From the NCBI GenBank assembly GCA_003151515.1, contig PLXS01000030.1:15757-79756 (forward strand): DNA of 64,000 nucleotides. Reading direction: 5' to 3'. Below the pieces are notes generated by a model that was given only the letters and a program-made list of their open reading frames with translations, did no database searches and was not told where the DNA came from. Both the position numbers and the translations under genes were made by a program. Below, piece by piece: positions 25,767 through 34,894 of the stretch (positions are counted from its first letter, which is position 1; every line of letters starts with the position of its first letter). Source of the DNA: Opitutaceae bacterium. GTDB lineage: Bacteria > Verrucomicrobiota > Verrucomicrobiia > Opitutales > Opitutaceae.

Positions 25767-27269
25767 TCAGACGTCGAGCTGCGGCCTCTTGGGGTCGGGC
25801 CAGTCGAGGTGGTGGAACTTTCCACGGGGCTGGTCGACGCGCTCGTAGGTGTGGGCGCCGAAGTAGTCGCGCTGCGCCTGCAGGAGGTTGGCCGGCAGGC
25901 GCGCGCTCCTGTAGCCGTCGTAATAGGCGAGCGAGGCGCTGAAGGTGGGCGCGGGCACGCCGCATTCCGCGGCCAGGGCGATCACCTTCCTCCAGTTGGT
26001 CTGCGCCGCCTTGAACGTCCTGTTGAAGTACGGATCGAGGAGGAGGTTCGCCAGGTCCGGCTTGCGCGTGAAGGCCTCGGTGATCTTCTGCAGGAACGCG
26101 GCGCGGATGATGCAGCCGCCCCGCCATATCTGGGCAATCTCGCCGAAGTTCAGGTTCCAGCCGTAGTCCTGGGCGCCCGTGCGCATGAGCTGGAATCCCT
26201 GCGCGTAGCTGCAGATCTTCGAGCAGTAGAGGGCGTCGTGGATCGCCGCCACCAGCGCCTTCTTAGACCCGCGGTATTTCTTGGAGGGCCCCCTGAGTAT
26301 CTTCGAGGCGGCGACCCGCTCCTCCTTGACCGCCGAGAGGCACCGGGCGAACACCGCCTCCGCGATGGTCGGCGCCGGCACGCCCATGTCCAGCGCGTTG
26401 GTCGATGTCCACTTGCCGGTCCCCTTCTGACCCGCCGCGTCGAGAACGACGTCGACGAACGGCTTGCGGGTGACGGGGTCCCTCTGCCTGAGGATGTCCG
26501 CCGTGATCTCGATTAGGAAGCTGTCCAGGATCCCCTTGTTCCATTCCGTGAATACCCCGCTCATCTCCGCGGGCTTCATGCCAAGCAGCCCCTTCATCAG
26601 CGCATAGGCCTCGCAGATCATCTGCATGTCGCCGTACTCGATGCCGTTGTGGACCATCTTCACGTAGTGGCCCGCCCCGTTGGAGCCGATGTAGGCCGTG
26701 CAGGGCACCCCGCCACTGACGGGCCTGCCTGGCGCGGCGCCCGTGATCGGCTTTCCCGTCGCCGGGTCGACCTTGGCGGCAATGGCCTCCCAGACCGGCT
26801 TCAACTCGAGCCAGGCCTGGTAGTCGCCGCCGGGCATGAGCGACGGCCCGAAGCGAGCGCCCTCCTCCCCGCCGGACACGCCGCTGCCGATGAACCTCAG
26901 GCCCTTGTCGCTGTAGGCCTTCTCGCGCCTGATCGTGTCCGTCCAGAGCGCATTGCCGCCGTCGATCACGATGTCGCCCTTCTCGAGGCAGGGCGTCAGG
27001 CCGTCGATGACCGCGTCCGTCCCCTTTCCGGCCTGCACGAGGAGGATGATCTTCCTCGGCTTCGCGATCGAGGCCACGAGCTCCTTCACGGACTTTGTCC
27101 CGACGATCCCTCCCGGCGTGCCCGGGTTTTCCGCCACAAACTTGTCGGTCTTCTCGGTCGTGCGGTTGAATACCGAGATCTGGAAGCCGTGATCGGCTAT
27201 GTTCAGGGCCAGGTTCTGGCCCATGACCGCGAGGCCAACGAGCCCGATGTCGGAAAATTGCTTAGCCAT
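25767..27269 (-). CDS. gnd: 6-phosphogluconate dehydrogenase, decarboxylating
   Basis: Oxidative pentose phosphate pathway enzyme: 6-phosphogluconate + NADP+ to ribulose 5-phosphate + CO2 + NADPH. 500 residues, slightly longer than the ~470 of E. coli. Rossmann start [27 protein letters not shown] for cofactor choice, and [10 protein letters not shown]. Catalytic region [21 protein letters not shown], then [20 protein letters not shown] with the catalytic Lys and Asn. The helical domain carries [12 protein letters not shown] and ends with the substrate tail [13 protein letters not shown] content rises again here, marking return to the chromosomal backbone after the lower-GC region. Confidence 0.96.
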   Translation of the reverse strand: MAKQFSDIGLVGLAVMGQNLALNIADHGFQISVFNRTTEKTDKFVAENPGTPGGIVGTKSVKELVASIAKPRKIILLVQAGKGTDAVIDGLTPCLEKGDIVIDGGNALWTDTIRREKAYSDKGLRFIGSGVSGGEEGARFGPSLMPGGDYQAWLELKPVWEAIAAKVDPATGKPITGAAPGRPVSGGVPCTAYIGSNGAGHYVKMVHNGIEYGDMQMICEAYALMKGLLGMKPAEMSGVFTEWNKGILDSFLIEITADILRQRDPVTRKPFVDVVLDAAGQKGTGKWTSTNALDMGVPAPTIAEAVFARCLSAVKEERVAASKILRGPSKKYRGSKKALVAAIHDALYCSKICSYAQGFQLMRTGAQDYGWNLNFGEIAQIWRGGCIIRAAFLQKITEAFTRKPDLANLLLDPYFNRTFKAAQTNWRKVIALAAECGVPAPTFSASLAYYDGYRSARLPANLLQAQRDYFGAHTYERVDQPRGKFHHLDWPDPKRPQLDV

Positions 27270-27323
27270 GGCGCCACGAATCTCCCCGACAAGCGCCCTT
27301 AAACCAAGCTGTTTCTGGGCCGG

Positions 27324-27653
27324 CTACTTCTTGTGCGGCTGGTCCGGCGTCGACGCCTGGTTGGTCTGATAGGCGCCCGCGCTCGGGAAGAACGGGGCGA
27401 TCTTGTCGAAGAACGGCGTCAAGGCCTTGGGCTCGGTGCGATAGTAGATCCAATTGAAGAACAACAGGCCGCCGCCGATGAAAAGGACGGCGCCCATGAC
27501 AATCTTGTTCGTCTGCATCACTTTACGCAAGACGAGGACGACGATGATGATCGCGAGGATAGCGATCCCCAGCTTCGCCCAGAATGCCGGCGGGATCTTC
27601 TGGAGCTTATCGAGCGTGGTGGCTGCTGCGAAGTATGCGTCTGGAATGCCCAT
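27324..27653 (-). CDS. Small membrane protein of unknown function
   Basis: 109 residues from the ATG at 27653 (MGIPDAYFAAATTLDKLQ). Two predicted membrane helices: AKLGIAILAIIIVVLVL (about 29-45) and IVMGAVLFIGGGLLFFNWIYY (about 54-74). A polar C-terminal tail ends PDQPHKK. An in-frame start 17 codons earlier is possible but adds a basic, non-membrane stretch. No family recognised. It is 54 bp upstream of gnd on the same strand. Confidence 0.7.
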   Translation of the reverse strand: MGIPDAYFAAATTLDKLQKIPPAFWAKLGIAILAIIIVVLVLRKVMQTNKIVMGAVLFIGGGLLFFNWIYYRTEPKALTPFFDKIAPFFPSAGAYQTNQASTPDQPHKK

Positions 27654-27731
27654 TTTCGTGGCTGTTTTGTAACGATGCCTGGGCTGGGTGTCGAGTTGAA
27701 GCACATGCGCGGCGGCGGCGGGTTTTGACCG

Positions 27732-28178
27732 TCATCTGGTCGTCCCCGCGGCCGGGCCATCCCTCTCTGCGCAGCTGATCCACTCCGAGGCCCCGCCGGC
27801 GTAGTGCTCCTTCTTCCAGATGGGCAGGCGCGCCTTCGTCTCGTCGATGATGTAGCGGCAGGCGTCGAACGCGGCGCCCCTGTGGACCGCGGCCACCGCG
27901 ACCCAGACCGCGACGTCTCCGAGCCCGAGCCGGCCGGTCCGGTGCACGCACTCGGCGCGCAGGATTTCAAAACGCCCCCGGGCCTCCGCGAGGATCCTCT
28001 CCCCCTCCTTCTCGGCGAGCGGAACGTAGGCCTCGTACTCGAGCGCCTGCACCGCCCTGCCCTCGTTCAGGTCGCGCACCCGCCCCTCGAAGAACGCGAG
28101 CCCCCCGCAGCGCGGGTCGCCGAAGCCCTCGACGAGGGCTGCGGGGGCGATCGGGGAGCCCGTCATCCTGAAGGCCAT
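27732..28178 (-). CDS. moaE: Molybdopterin synthase catalytic subunit
   Basis: Large subunit of molybdopterin synthase, which inserts two sulfurs into precursor Z (cyclic pyranopterin monophosphate). 148 residues, normal length. Motifs: FFEGRVRDLNEG, ALEYEAYVPLAEKE, HRTGRLGLGDVAVWVAVAAVHRGAAFDACRYIIDETKARLPIWKKEHY, with the conserved catalytic lysine region at PIWKKE. It follows moaD by 6 bp with a GGGGGG run as ribosome site. Last gene of the moeA-moaC-moaD-moaE set. Confidence 0.95.
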   Translation of the reverse strand: MAFRMTGSPIAPAALVEGFGDPRCGGLAFFEGRVRDLNEGRAVQALEYEAYVPLAEKEGERILAEARGRFEILRAECVHRTGRLGLGDVAVWVAVAAVHRGAAFDACRYIIDETKARLPIWKKEHYAGGASEWISCAERDGPAAGTTR

Positions 28179-28184
28179 GGCGAA

Positions 28185-28430
28185 TCAGCCCCCCGCCACC
28201 GGCGGAATGAATACAACCGAGTCCCCGTCCCGGATGGCGGCCCCCCAGGGCTCGAACTCGTCGTTGACGGCCACCCGGAGCCGGTCCGCCCGCAGGGTGA
28301 AGCCATGGCGCGCCCGCAGCTCCTCGTAGAGCTCGGCCGCCGTCGCCGCCCCGGTCGACACGCGCTCCTCGCCAAGCCCGCGCTGCTCGCGAAGGACGGC
28401 GAAGTAGCGCACGTGCAGGCTCTTCTTCAC
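28185..28430 (-). CDS. moaD: Molybdopterin synthase sulfur carrier subunit
   Basis: Ubiquitin-like small subunit that carries the thiocarboxylate for MoaE. 81 residues ending in PPVAGG; the terminal Gly-Gly is the functional signature. Beta-grasp features: VRYFAVLREQRG, VAVNDEF, IRDGDSVVFIPPVAGG. The GTG start at 28430 overlaps the moaC stop as GTGA. Confidence 0.95.
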   Translation of the reverse strand: MKKSLHVRYFAVLREQRGLGEERVSTGAATAAELYEELRARHGFTLRADRLRVAVNDEFEPWGAAIRDGDSVVFIPPVAGG

Positions 28431-28927
28431 GGGGCTCGGTAGTCCCTCCTGCCGCCCGTCTTTTCGAGGAGGCGCACCTCCCGGACCACGATGCCGCGGC
28501 TGACAGCCTTGCCCATGTCGTAGAGGGTGAGGGCGGCGACGCTCGCCCCGGTCAAGGCCTCCATCTCGACGCCCGTGCGCGCCCGCGTGGCCGCCCGGCA
28601 GTGGATCTCCACGTCCGCCGAGCCGTCAGGGCGGGGCGGGCAGACCCTGATCTCGACCGTGCAGTCCTCGAGCGGGAGCGGGTGGCACAGCGGGATGAGG
28701 TCCGCGGTCCTCTTCGCCCCCATGATGCCGGCCAGGACCGCGGCCTGGAACACCGGGCCCTTGCGGCTGGGGATGTCGCCGTCCTCGAGCCTGCGCGCGA
28801 GCGCGGGCGGCAGCGCGACGACCGCCACCGCGTGGGCCGTCCTGCGCGTGACGCGCTTGCCCCCGACGTCGACCATGCGGGGCCGGTTCGACGCGTCGAT
28901 GTGCGAGAATTCCTTCTTCTTGGCCAT
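28427..28927 (-). CDS. moaC: Cyclic pyranopterin monophosphate synthase
   Basis: Works after MoaA to form cyclic pyranopterin monophosphate in Mo-cofactor biosynthesis. 166 residues. Motifs: FSHIDASNRPRMVDVG at the start, RKGPVFQAAVLAGIMGAKRT, DLIPLCHPLPL, TGVEMEALTGASVAALTLYDMGKA with the conserved acidic and lysine residues. The start at 28927 is chosen because MAKKKEFSHID is the normal family N-terminus; a longer in-frame extension would run into moeA. Overlaps moaD by 4 bp. Confidence 0.95.
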   Translation of the reverse strand: MAKKKEFSHIDASNRPRMVDVGGKRVTRRTAHAVAVVALPPALARRLEDGDIPSRKGPVFQAAVLAGIMGAKRTADLIPLCHPLPLEDCTVEIRVCPPRPDGSADVEIHCRAATRARTGVEMEALTGASVAALTLYDMGKAVSRGIVVREVRLLEKTGGRRDYRAP

Positions 28928-28988
28928 CCTTGCCCGAAAGTTGTGCGCTATTTCGCGCCAGTTCAACCGCAGCGTTGCCGGTCGCGGC

Positions 28989-30218
28989 TTAGGCCCACCG
29001 CCAGAAGGGCGCGAGGACGCCCGCGGGAAGGCCGCCCCGGCCGGCCGGCAGCTCGACGAACCCGTCCGTGTCCACGAGCCCGGCCAGGTCGCCCGATGTC
29101 CCGAGGGGCTCGGGGCTCGCCAGCAGCTCCGCACGGGGCCCGCTCGAGATCCGCACGGGCATGAGGAGGGACAGCTTCGGGTCGGACGGGCAGTCGGCGG
29201 CGAGTGCGGCGGTCAGCGGGGCTCGGGGGGTCATCCCGCTCGCGTGGTTTAGCGCCGGCAGCACGTAGCGGTGCAGGCACGTGTAGGCCGAGACCGGGTT
29301 GCCGGGAAGGGCGAACACGGGCGATACCCTGCCGCTCAGACCGAACCAGAAGGGCTTTCCGGGCCGCTGGGCGACGCCCTGGAACACCTTGTGGACGCCC
29401 TGGCGCTCGAGCTCGGCCGGAAGGAAGTCGAACTTGCCCTTGGAGATGCCCCCGGTGATGAGCAGCACGTCGTACTCGGCGAGGATGTGCCAGAGCATGT
29501 GCTCGATCTCGTGCCTGATGTCGCGCAGGTGGAAGCGGTCGGCCCGCGGGTAGCCGGACTGCATGAGCGCCGCCCGCAGAGAGTAGTCGTTGCTGCGCCG
29601 AATCTGGTGCGGCCCCACGAGCGCGTCGACCTCGACCAGCTCGTCCCCGGTCGAGACCACGGCGATCTTCGGCGAGTGCGCCACGTTGAGCGCGGGGTGC
29701 CCGCAGGCCGCGGCGACGGCGATCTCCCTGCCCGTCAGGCGCGCGCCCGCGCGCACGATCACCTCGCCGGCCCTGTGGTCCGAGCCGCGCCGGTGGACGT
29801 TCATGTGCGCGGCGTCCCCCTCGGGGGCCCGCGCGACCTGCGCCCAGGACCCCTCGCGCGGCGCATCCTCATACGGGATGACGCAGTCGGCGCCTTGCGG
29901 AAGGACGGCGCCCGTCATCACCTCGACGCACGCGTCCTCCGCCGGGCCCAGCGTGAGCGGCATCATTCCGGCGGCCTGCGTCGCCTCGACGCGGAAGCGC
30001 CTCACGCCCGAGCGCAGCGACGAGGAGCGCACCGCGAAACCGTCCATTGTCACCCTGTCGAAAGGGGGCAGGTCCCGGTCCGCCCGCAGGTCGCCCCTGA
30101 GCACGCGCCCGTGCGCCTCGGCGATCGCGCAGTCCTCCTTGTGAAAGAGCGGGATCGTATCGAGGATGAGCGCCAGGGCGTCGCCGGGTGTGAGCACGAC
30201 GGCGATGATAATACACAA
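28989..30218 (-). CDS. moeA: Molybdopterin molybdenumtransferase
   Basis: Inserts molybdate into adenylylated molybdopterin. 409 residues, normal for MoeA. Motifs: DLPPFDRVTMDGFAVRSS, VEVMTGAVLPQGADCVIPYEDA, VVSTGDELVEVD, LLITGGISKGKFDF, VFALPGNPVSAYTC. The start is uncertain: a TTG at 30218 opens MCIIIAVVLTPGDALALI and a GTG at 30197 gives MLTPGDALALI. Neither has a strong ribosome site. It is divergent from moaA with 46 bp between them, so both promoters lie in that short space. No MogA or MoaB gene is seen in this cluster. Confidence 0.93.
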   Translation of the reverse strand: MCIIIAVVLTPGDALALILDTIPLFHKEDCAIAEAHGRVLRGDLRADRDLPPFDRVTMDGFAVRSSSLRSGVRRFRVEATQAAGMMPLTLGPAEDACVEVMTGAVLPQGADCVIPYEDAPREGSWAQVARAPEGDAAHMNVHRRGSDHRAGEVIVRAGARLTGREIAVAAACGHPALNVAHSPKIAVVSTGDELVEVDALVGPHQIRRSNDYSLRAALMQSGYPRADRFHLRDIRHEIEHMLWHILAEYDVLLITGGISKGKFDFLPAELERQGVHKVFQGVAQRPGKPFWFGLSGRVSPVFALPGNPVSAYTCLHRYVLPALNHASGMTPRAPLTAALAADCPSDPKLSLLMPVRISSGPRAELLASPEPLGTSGDLAGLVDTDGFVELPAGRGGLPAGVLAPFWRWA

Positions 30219-30264
30219 TTCGCTGCTCGCGAAATAACGATTTCAGGCTTTTTTTGCCAATCCC

Positions 30265-31281
30265 ATGGCCGCGAACCCCGACACACTAGGCCGCCCCGTG
30301 CGCGACCTGCGCGTCTCGGTCACCGACCGGTGCAACTTCCGCTGCCCGTACTGCATGCCCAAGGAGGCCTTCGGGCCCGACCATCCCTTCCTGCCCCCGC
30401 ACAGGCTGATGACCCAGGAGGAGCTCAAGAGGATCGTCGGGGCATTCGTGGGCCTGGGCGTCCACAAGGTGCGGCTGACGGGCGGCGAGCCGCTGCTGCG
30501 CCCGGAGCTGCCCGCCATCATCCGCTCGGTCAAGCACGACCTGAAGGTCGAGGACGTGTCCCTGACCACGAACGGCTGGTTCCTCGCTAGGCAGGCGGCC
30601 GCGCTCAGGCAGGCGGGGCTGGACCGGATCAACGTGTCCCTGGACTCGCTTGACGAGGCCACCGGCGGCAGGATGAACGGCCTCGGCTTCAAGGTCTCCC
30701 GGATCCTCGAGGGCATTGACGCCGCCGCCGCCGCCGGCCTCCCGGTGAAGGTCAACTGCGTCGTGCAGAGGGGCGTCAACGACGGCGAGATCGTTGCGCT
30801 CTGCGAGTACTTCCGGGCGCGGGGGCACGTGCTGCGCTTCATCGAGTACATGGACGTCGGCAACACGAACCACTGGTCCGGCTCGCAGGTCGTCGCGGCC
30901 CGCGAGCTCGTGGAGCGCATCTCGGCGGCCTTCCCCCTCGAGCCCCTTGTGCCAGCGTTTCGCGGCGAGGTCGCGGCGCGCTACCGCTACGCCGACGGGG
31001 GCGGGGAGATCGGGATCGTCAGCTCGGTCACCGAGCCGTTCTGCAGGGACTGCCACCGCGCCAGGCTCTCGGCGGACGGCAAGCTCTTCACGTGCCTGTT
31101 CGCCTCCGCGGGGACCGACATCCTGGGCCTGCTGCGCCGCGGCGCGGACGACGCGGCCCTGGGCGAGCGCATCGCGGGCGTGTGGCGCGCGCGCACCGAT
31201 CGCTACAGCGAGGAGAGGGCCGCCATCCTCGCCGCCGGGAAGGCGCGCGAGAAGGTCGAGATGAGCTACATCGGGGGCTAG
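30265..31281 (+). CDS. moaA: GTP 3',8-cyclase (radical SAM)
   Basis: First enzyme of Mo-cofactor biosynthesis: SAM-dependent conversion of GTP to 3',8-cyclo-GTP. 338 residues. N-terminal 4Fe-4S radical SAM site CNFRCPYC (Cys23, 27, 30) after LRVSVTDR. C-terminal second cluster CRDCHRARLSADGKLFTC. Ends SYIGG; the terminal Gly-Gly is required in MoaA. RLTGGEPLLRPEL is the SAM GGE motif. Its TAG stop overlaps the TAG of the convergent gmk gene in the palindrome CTAG. Confidence 0.96.
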   Translation: MAANPDTLGRPVRDLRVSVTDRCNFRCPYCMPKEAFGPDHPFLPPHRLMTQEELKRIVGAFVGLGVHKVRLTGGEPLLRPELPAIIRSVKHDLKVEDVSLTTNGWFLARQAAALRQAGLDRINVSLDSLDEATGGRMNGLGFKVSRILEGIDAAAAAGLPVKVNCVVQRGVNDGEIVALCEYFRARGHVLRFIEYMDVGNTNHWSGSQVVAARELVERISAAFPLEPLVPAFRGEVAARYRYADGGGEIGIVSSVTEPFCRDCHRARLSADGKLFTCLFASAGTDILGLLRRGADDAALGERIAGVWRARTDRYSEERAAILAAGKAREKVEMSYIGG

Positions 31282-31904
31282 GGCCCGGCGGGCCGCCCCG
31301 CTATCCTCGTCAGGATGTCCAGCAGTGCGGCAAAGTCGTCGTCGCGCGTCCTGCTCTCTATCAGGAAGTCGAACTTCGGGGCCTCGCGCAGCTCCGCCTC
31401 GGCCGTCGCCATGCGCCGGGCGATCTCCGCCTCGTCGTCCTTGCCCCTCTCGCGCATGCGCGCCATCAGGCGCTCGCGGTCGACCATGATGAATACCGTC
31501 GTCAGGGCCCGCGCGAGCAGGGGGTTGCCCGCAGCGATCCTGCGCAGGCTCTCGACCCCCTGGACGTCCACGCTCATGGCCAGGCTCTGCCCCTGACGCA
31601 GGGGGCCGAGGACGCTCGCGGCGAGCGTGCCGTAGCGGCGCTCGCCGTGGACCCACGCCCATTCCAGGAACTCGCCGGCGGCAATCCGGGCGTCGAACTG
31701 CTCCGGCGTGAAGAAGTGGTAGTGGACTCCGTTCACCTCGCCCTGCCTCGGCGCGCGCGTCGTGCTCGTCACGACGCGCTTGAACCCGATGTCCGCCTCC
31801 ACCAGCCGGTCGCACAGGGTGCTCTTGCCCGATCCGGCGGGCCCGGCGAGAACAAGCAGGACGGGGTTCCTCGGGTCGGGCCTCGGCGGGTGGCGGGCGC
31901 TCAT
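31278..31904 (-). CDS. gmk: Guanylate kinase
   Basis: Phosphorylates GMP to GDP with ATP. 208 residues. P-loop LAGPAGSGKST, GMP-binding segment VTSTTRAPRQGEVNGVHYHF, FLEWAWVHGERRYGT, and the lid region RMRERGKDDEAEIARRM. The ATG at 31904 overlaps the stop of the upstream membrane-protein gene (ATGA). Convergent with moaA; the two stop codons overlap. Confidence 0.95.
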   Translation of the reverse strand: MSARHPPRPDPRNPVLLVLAGPAGSGKSTLCDRLVEADIGFKRVVTSTTRAPRQGEVNGVHYHFFTPEQFDARIAAGEFLEWAWVHGERRYGTLAASVLGPLRQGQSLAMSVDVQGVESLRRIAAGNPLLARALTTVFIMVDRERLMARMRERGKDDEAEIARRMATAEAELREAPKFDFLIESRTRDDDFAALLDILTRIAGRPAGP

Positions 31905-32443
31905 CGCATCGTGAAGGCGACCCCGCAGAGGAGGAGCCCGTAGGCCACGAGGAAGCCGCCCAGGCCCCGGGACCTCGCGCCGCGCGCGAAGAGCCAACCC
32001 AGAAAGTCGCGCAGCCTCCAGGGCTGCGCCCCGACCCAGATCGCGAGCGCAATGGCGAGATAGACGAAGCCCACCATGAAAAGCCGCAGCGGCCGGCCGT
32101 ATTCCATGTAGGCCGCGTCAAGGAACGGCGCAGCCCCGATCAGCACGAGCGCGCAGGCGCCCCGCACGCCGAGGAAGTCCGGCACGCACTTGAACGATAG
32201 CACGGCCACGGCCGCGAATCCGATGAACAGGAGCGTGCGGTACTCGCCGAAGTCCGCGTTCGACAGGTGCCAGATGTTGTAGAGGAACCAGGCAGCGGCC
32301 GCGCCGAAGACGACGTTGCCGACCGAGGCGGACCTGGGAAAGGCCGCGATCGCCGCCTTCGCCCCCGAATGGTCCAGCAGGAGCGGCGTGCCGAAGAGGA
32401 CCAGGACGAGCCCGGGGATGAGCGTGGCGGCGAACAGGGACAT
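31901..32443 (-). CDS. Integral membrane protein of unknown function
   Basis: 180 residues with about five or six hydrophobic helices (LFAATLIPGLVLVLFGTPLLL, VVFGAAAAWFLYNIWHL, LLFIGFAAVAVLSF, ALVLIGAAPFLDAAYM, LFMVGFVYLAIALAIWVGAQ, FLVAYGLLLCGVAF). No family recognised and no charged active-site motif visible. It sits between miaB (14 bp upstream) and gmk (4-bp overlap), probably one transcript. Confidence 0.8.
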   Translation of the reverse strand: MSLFAATLIPGLVLVLFGTPLLLDHSGAKAAIAAFPRSASVGNVVFGAAAAWFLYNIWHLSNADFGEYRTLLFIGFAAVAVLSFKCVPDFLGVRGACALVLIGAAPFLDAAYMEYGRPLRLFMVGFVYLAIALAIWVGAQPWRLRDFLGWLFARGARSRGLGGFLVAYGLLLCGVAFTMR

Positions 32444-32457
32444 TCGGGTCTTGGCCC

Positions 32458-33849
32458 TTAGAGTGACGCGGGGCAGGCCGCGGATTGCAAGCCGGCTCCC
32501 GCGGGAACCAGGCTTCCGTAGAGCGTGCTGACGCTGGCGTCCGTGATCGCCACCGCGGCGAGCGACCCCGCGAGCCGCCCCGGGCCCTCAAACACGACGG
32601 CGCGGTTTGCGCGCGTCCTGCCCGACAGGCGCATCCCGGTCTTGTCCGGGCCCTCGACAAGCACCTCCTGGACCGCGCCCACAAGGGAGGTGCTGCGCCG
32701 CAGCGAGCCCGCGCGCAGGACCTCGAGCAGGGCCTGGTTGCGCCTCTCCCTCACCGCCTCGGGCACCTGGCCCGGCATGGTCGCCGCGGGCGTCCCCGTC
32801 CGCACCGAGTACTTGAAGACGTAGGCCATGTCGTAGTCCACCTCCTCGCAGAGCGTCCTTGTCCGCTCGAAGTCCTCGTCGGTCTCGCCGGGGAAGCCGA
32901 CGATGATGTCCGTCGAGAACGCCATGGCGGGCTGGGCCGCTTTTAGCATGCGCACGATCTCCAGGTAGCGCTCGCGGCTGTAGGGCCGGTTCATCGCGCG
33001 AAGGATCGAGTCGCTGCCTGACTGCACGGGAAGGTGCACGTGCTCGCCGAGCTTCGGCAGGCGGGAGAAGGCCTCGGTCAGGTCGCGCCTGAAGCCGCGC
33101 GGGTGCGGCGAGGTGAAGCGGATGCGCTCGATGCCCGGGATCTCATGGACGCGCTCCAGCAGCTGGACGAACGGCGAGGCGCCGGCCTCGCGGGGGTGGT
33201 CCCTGCGGCCGTAGCTGGTGACGATCTGCCCGAGGAGGGTCACCTCGCGCACGCCCCGGCCCGCGAGCTCCTCGCACTCGCGCACGATGTCTTCCATCGG
33301 CCGGGAGCGCTCGTCGCCCCGGGTCCTGGGCACGATGCAGAAGGTGCAGTTCATGTCGCAGCCCTGCTGGATCGAGACGAAGGCGCAGACCCGGCGCCCG
33401 GGGCCCTCCATGTGGTCGCGGATCGTGTTCTGCGAGCCCTCCTCGGACCCGGTCTCCACGATCGCCTCGGCGATCGGGATGCCCGCCTCCCGTGCGGCGC
33501 GAAGGTTGTCGAGGTAGTCGGGGACCCGGTGGAACTTCTGGGTTCCGACGATCAGATCCACGTCGGGCAGCCGCTCGAGGAGGTCGGCGCCGCGGTTCTG
33601 CGCCATGCATCCCAGGATGCCGAGCACGAAGTCGGGTTCGCGCCGCTTGCGCGCGGCCGCGTACCCGGCCTTGCCGATGGCCTTCTGCTCGGCGGCGTCG
33701 CGCACGCTGCACGTGTTGAGCAGGAGGATGTCGCAGTCGTCCTCGCTCGGGACGATCCGGTATCCGCGGGCGCGAAGCATCGCCGCGACGGCCTCGCTGT
33801 CGCGCTCGTTCATCTGGCACCCGTAAGTCTTGATGTGGACCCGGTTCAT
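32458..33849 (-). CDS. miaB: tRNA-2-methylthio-N6-dimethylallyladenosine synthase
   Basis: Radical SAM methylthiotransferase that adds the 2-methylthio group to i6A37 in tRNA. 463 residues. UPF0004 domain with three cluster cysteines (KTYGCQMN, NTCSVR, GILGCMAQN), radical SAM motif GCDMNCTFCIVP, a C-terminal TRAM region (VLVEGPDKTGMRLSGRTRANRAVVFEG). The usual GQNVNSYG reads GQIVTSYG here, a mild divergence. An IS element is inserted 51 bp upstream of the ATG, probably beyond or within its promoter. Confidence 0.95.
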   Translation of the reverse strand: MNRVHIKTYGCQMNERDSEAVAAMLRARGYRIVPSEDDCDILLLNTCSVRDAAEQKAIGKAGYAAARKRREPDFVLGILGCMAQNRGADLLERLPDVDLIVGTQKFHRVPDYLDNLRAAREAGIPIAEAIVETGSEEGSQNTIRDHMEGPGRRVCAFVSIQQGCDMNCTFCIVPRTRGDERSRPMEDIVRECEELAGRGVREVTLLGQIVTSYGRRDHPREAGASPFVQLLERVHEIPGIERIRFTSPHPRGFRRDLTEAFSRLPKLGEHVHLPVQSGSDSILRAMNRPYSRERYLEIVRMLKAAQPAMAFSTDIIVGFPGETDEDFERTRTLCEEVDYDMAYVFKYSVRTGTPAATMPGQVPEAVRERRNQALLEVLRAGSLRRSTSLVGAVQEVLVEGPDKTGMRLSGRTRANRAVVFEGPGRLAGSLAAVAITDASVSTLYGSLVPAGAGLQSAACPASL

Positions 33850-33891
33850 CGGCGGGAGGGGCTACGTAATAGCGTGCCAAAAAGACGGTCA

Positions 33892-33899
33892 AACGGATT
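33892..33899. repeat. Target site duplication, left copy
   Basis: AACGGATT directly before the left inverted repeat of the IS element; identical to 34895-34902. Confidence 0.9.
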
Positions 33900-33923
33900 A
33901 CTGGGTATGCACTTTACTCAACC
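33900..33923 (+). repeat. IS left terminal inverted repeat
   Basis: 24 bp from ACTGGGTATGC to CTCAACC, exact inverse of 34871-34894. After one mismatch a further ACCAC also matches. Confidence 0.93.
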
Positions 33924-33947
33924 AACCACAACCTGTAGTGGTATGGC

Positions 33948-34865
33948 GTGGCAGGCGATTACCCGGATTCGCTGAAGGAATTGGAGTCTCGCTTTGCGAG
34001 TGAAGAGGCATGTCGGGAGTACCTGTTTAGGCTGCGATGGGCCGATGGGTTTAGGTGTCCAAGGTGCGGGCACAGACAAGCTTGGAGCATGAAGCGGGGC
34101 CTGTGGCTCTGCCAGGGGTGTCGCCGGCAGGTATCGGTCACATCGGGAACGATTTTCCAAGACAGCCGACTTTCGTTGCTGACCTGGTTTTGTGCGATTT
34201 GGCACGTCACCAGCCAGAGGCACGGAGTAAGTGCGGTCGATCTGCAACGCGAGCTCAGCCTGGGCAGTTATAGGACGGCCTGGACTCTGTTGCACAAGTT
34301 GCGGCGTGCGATGGTGCGCCCAGGCCGGGACCGTCTCGACGGTGTCGTCGAGGTGGATGAGACCTACTGGGGCGGTGGCGAAGTGGGTGTTAAAGGCCGA
34401 CTTACGTGCAAGGAGATCCTCGTTATGGTTGCCGCTGAGGTGGACGGCAAAGGGATCGGAAGAATACGCCTGCGCACCGCCGACGAGCTGACCAAGGCCA
34501 GTGCGAAGGCGTTTGTCACGGATATGATCGAGCCAGGCAGCACGATCCGAACCGATGGGCTGATCGTCTATGAGAACATCCCGAACTATGCACATGATCG
34601 GTCGGTGCGGGGAACCAATCCAAGGGCGGCAGCGGTACTGCTGCCAAGGGCCCATCGTGTGGCGTCCTTGTTGAAACGCTGGTTGCTGGGAACCCATCAG
34701 GGTGCGATTGGGCACAAGCAGCTCGGCCATTACCTCGACGAATTTGTGCTCCGATTTAACCGCCGAACGTCCGCTTCGCGCGGAAAGCTATTTTACCGCC
34801 TCGTTCAACAGGCTGTCGCGATGCCGCCGACCCCGTTTGACGCAATCCGCGGCCACAACCCCTAG
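33948..34865 (+). CDS. IS1595-family transposase
   Basis: 305 residues from a GTG at 33948. N-terminal zinc ribbon with FRCPRCGHRQAW and LCQGCRRQ (four cysteines), then ISXO2/IS1595 DDE domain starting VVEVDETYWGG. The second acidic residue is probably in IRTDGLIVYENI, and the third region is LGTHQGAIGHKQLGHYLDEFVLRFNRR, typical of this family. Complete frame, no stops or shifts, fills the element between the inverted repeats. Base composition is lower in GC than the neighbouring genes. Confidence 0.95.
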   Translation: MAGDYPDSLKELESRFASEEACREYLFRLRWADGFRCPRCGHRQAWSMKRGLWLCQGCRRQVSVTSGTIFQDSRLSLLTWFCAIWHVTSQRHGVSAVDLQRELSLGSYRTAWTLLHKLRRAMVRPGRDRLDGVVEVDETYWGGGEVGVKGRLTCKEILVMVAAEVDGKGIGRIRLRTADELTKASAKAFVTDMIEPGSTIRTDGLIVYENIPNYAHDRSVRGTNPRAAAVLLPRAHRVASLLKRWLLGTHQGAIGHKQLGHYLDEFVLRFNRRTSASRGKLFYRLVQQAVAMPPTPFDAIRGHNP

Positions 34866-34870
34866 TGGTC

Positions 34871-34894
34871 GGTTGAGTAAAGTGCATACCCAGT
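34871..34894 (-). repeat. IS right terminal inverted repeat
   Basis: 24 bp, exact inverse of 33900-33923; ends at CCCAGT before the target duplication. Confidence 0.93.

Larger units (their letters stand above)
33900..34894 (+). mobile_element. Complete IS1595-family insertion sequence (995 bp)
   Basis: Bounded by perfect 24-bp terminal inverted repeats (33900-33923 and 34871-34894) starting ACTGGGTATGCAC, and flanked by an identical 8-bp duplication AACGGATT. It carries one intact transposase gene. Perfect ends and target duplication point to a recent insertion and an element that may still be active. It lies in the divergent miaB/alkD-like intergenic region, which would be only about 100 bp without it. 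Confidence 0.95.

Noticed and set aside
30286-32121. A 611-codon minus-strand open frame
   Set aside because: It runs through moaA on the opposite strand and gmk in another frame; the real proteins there are certain.
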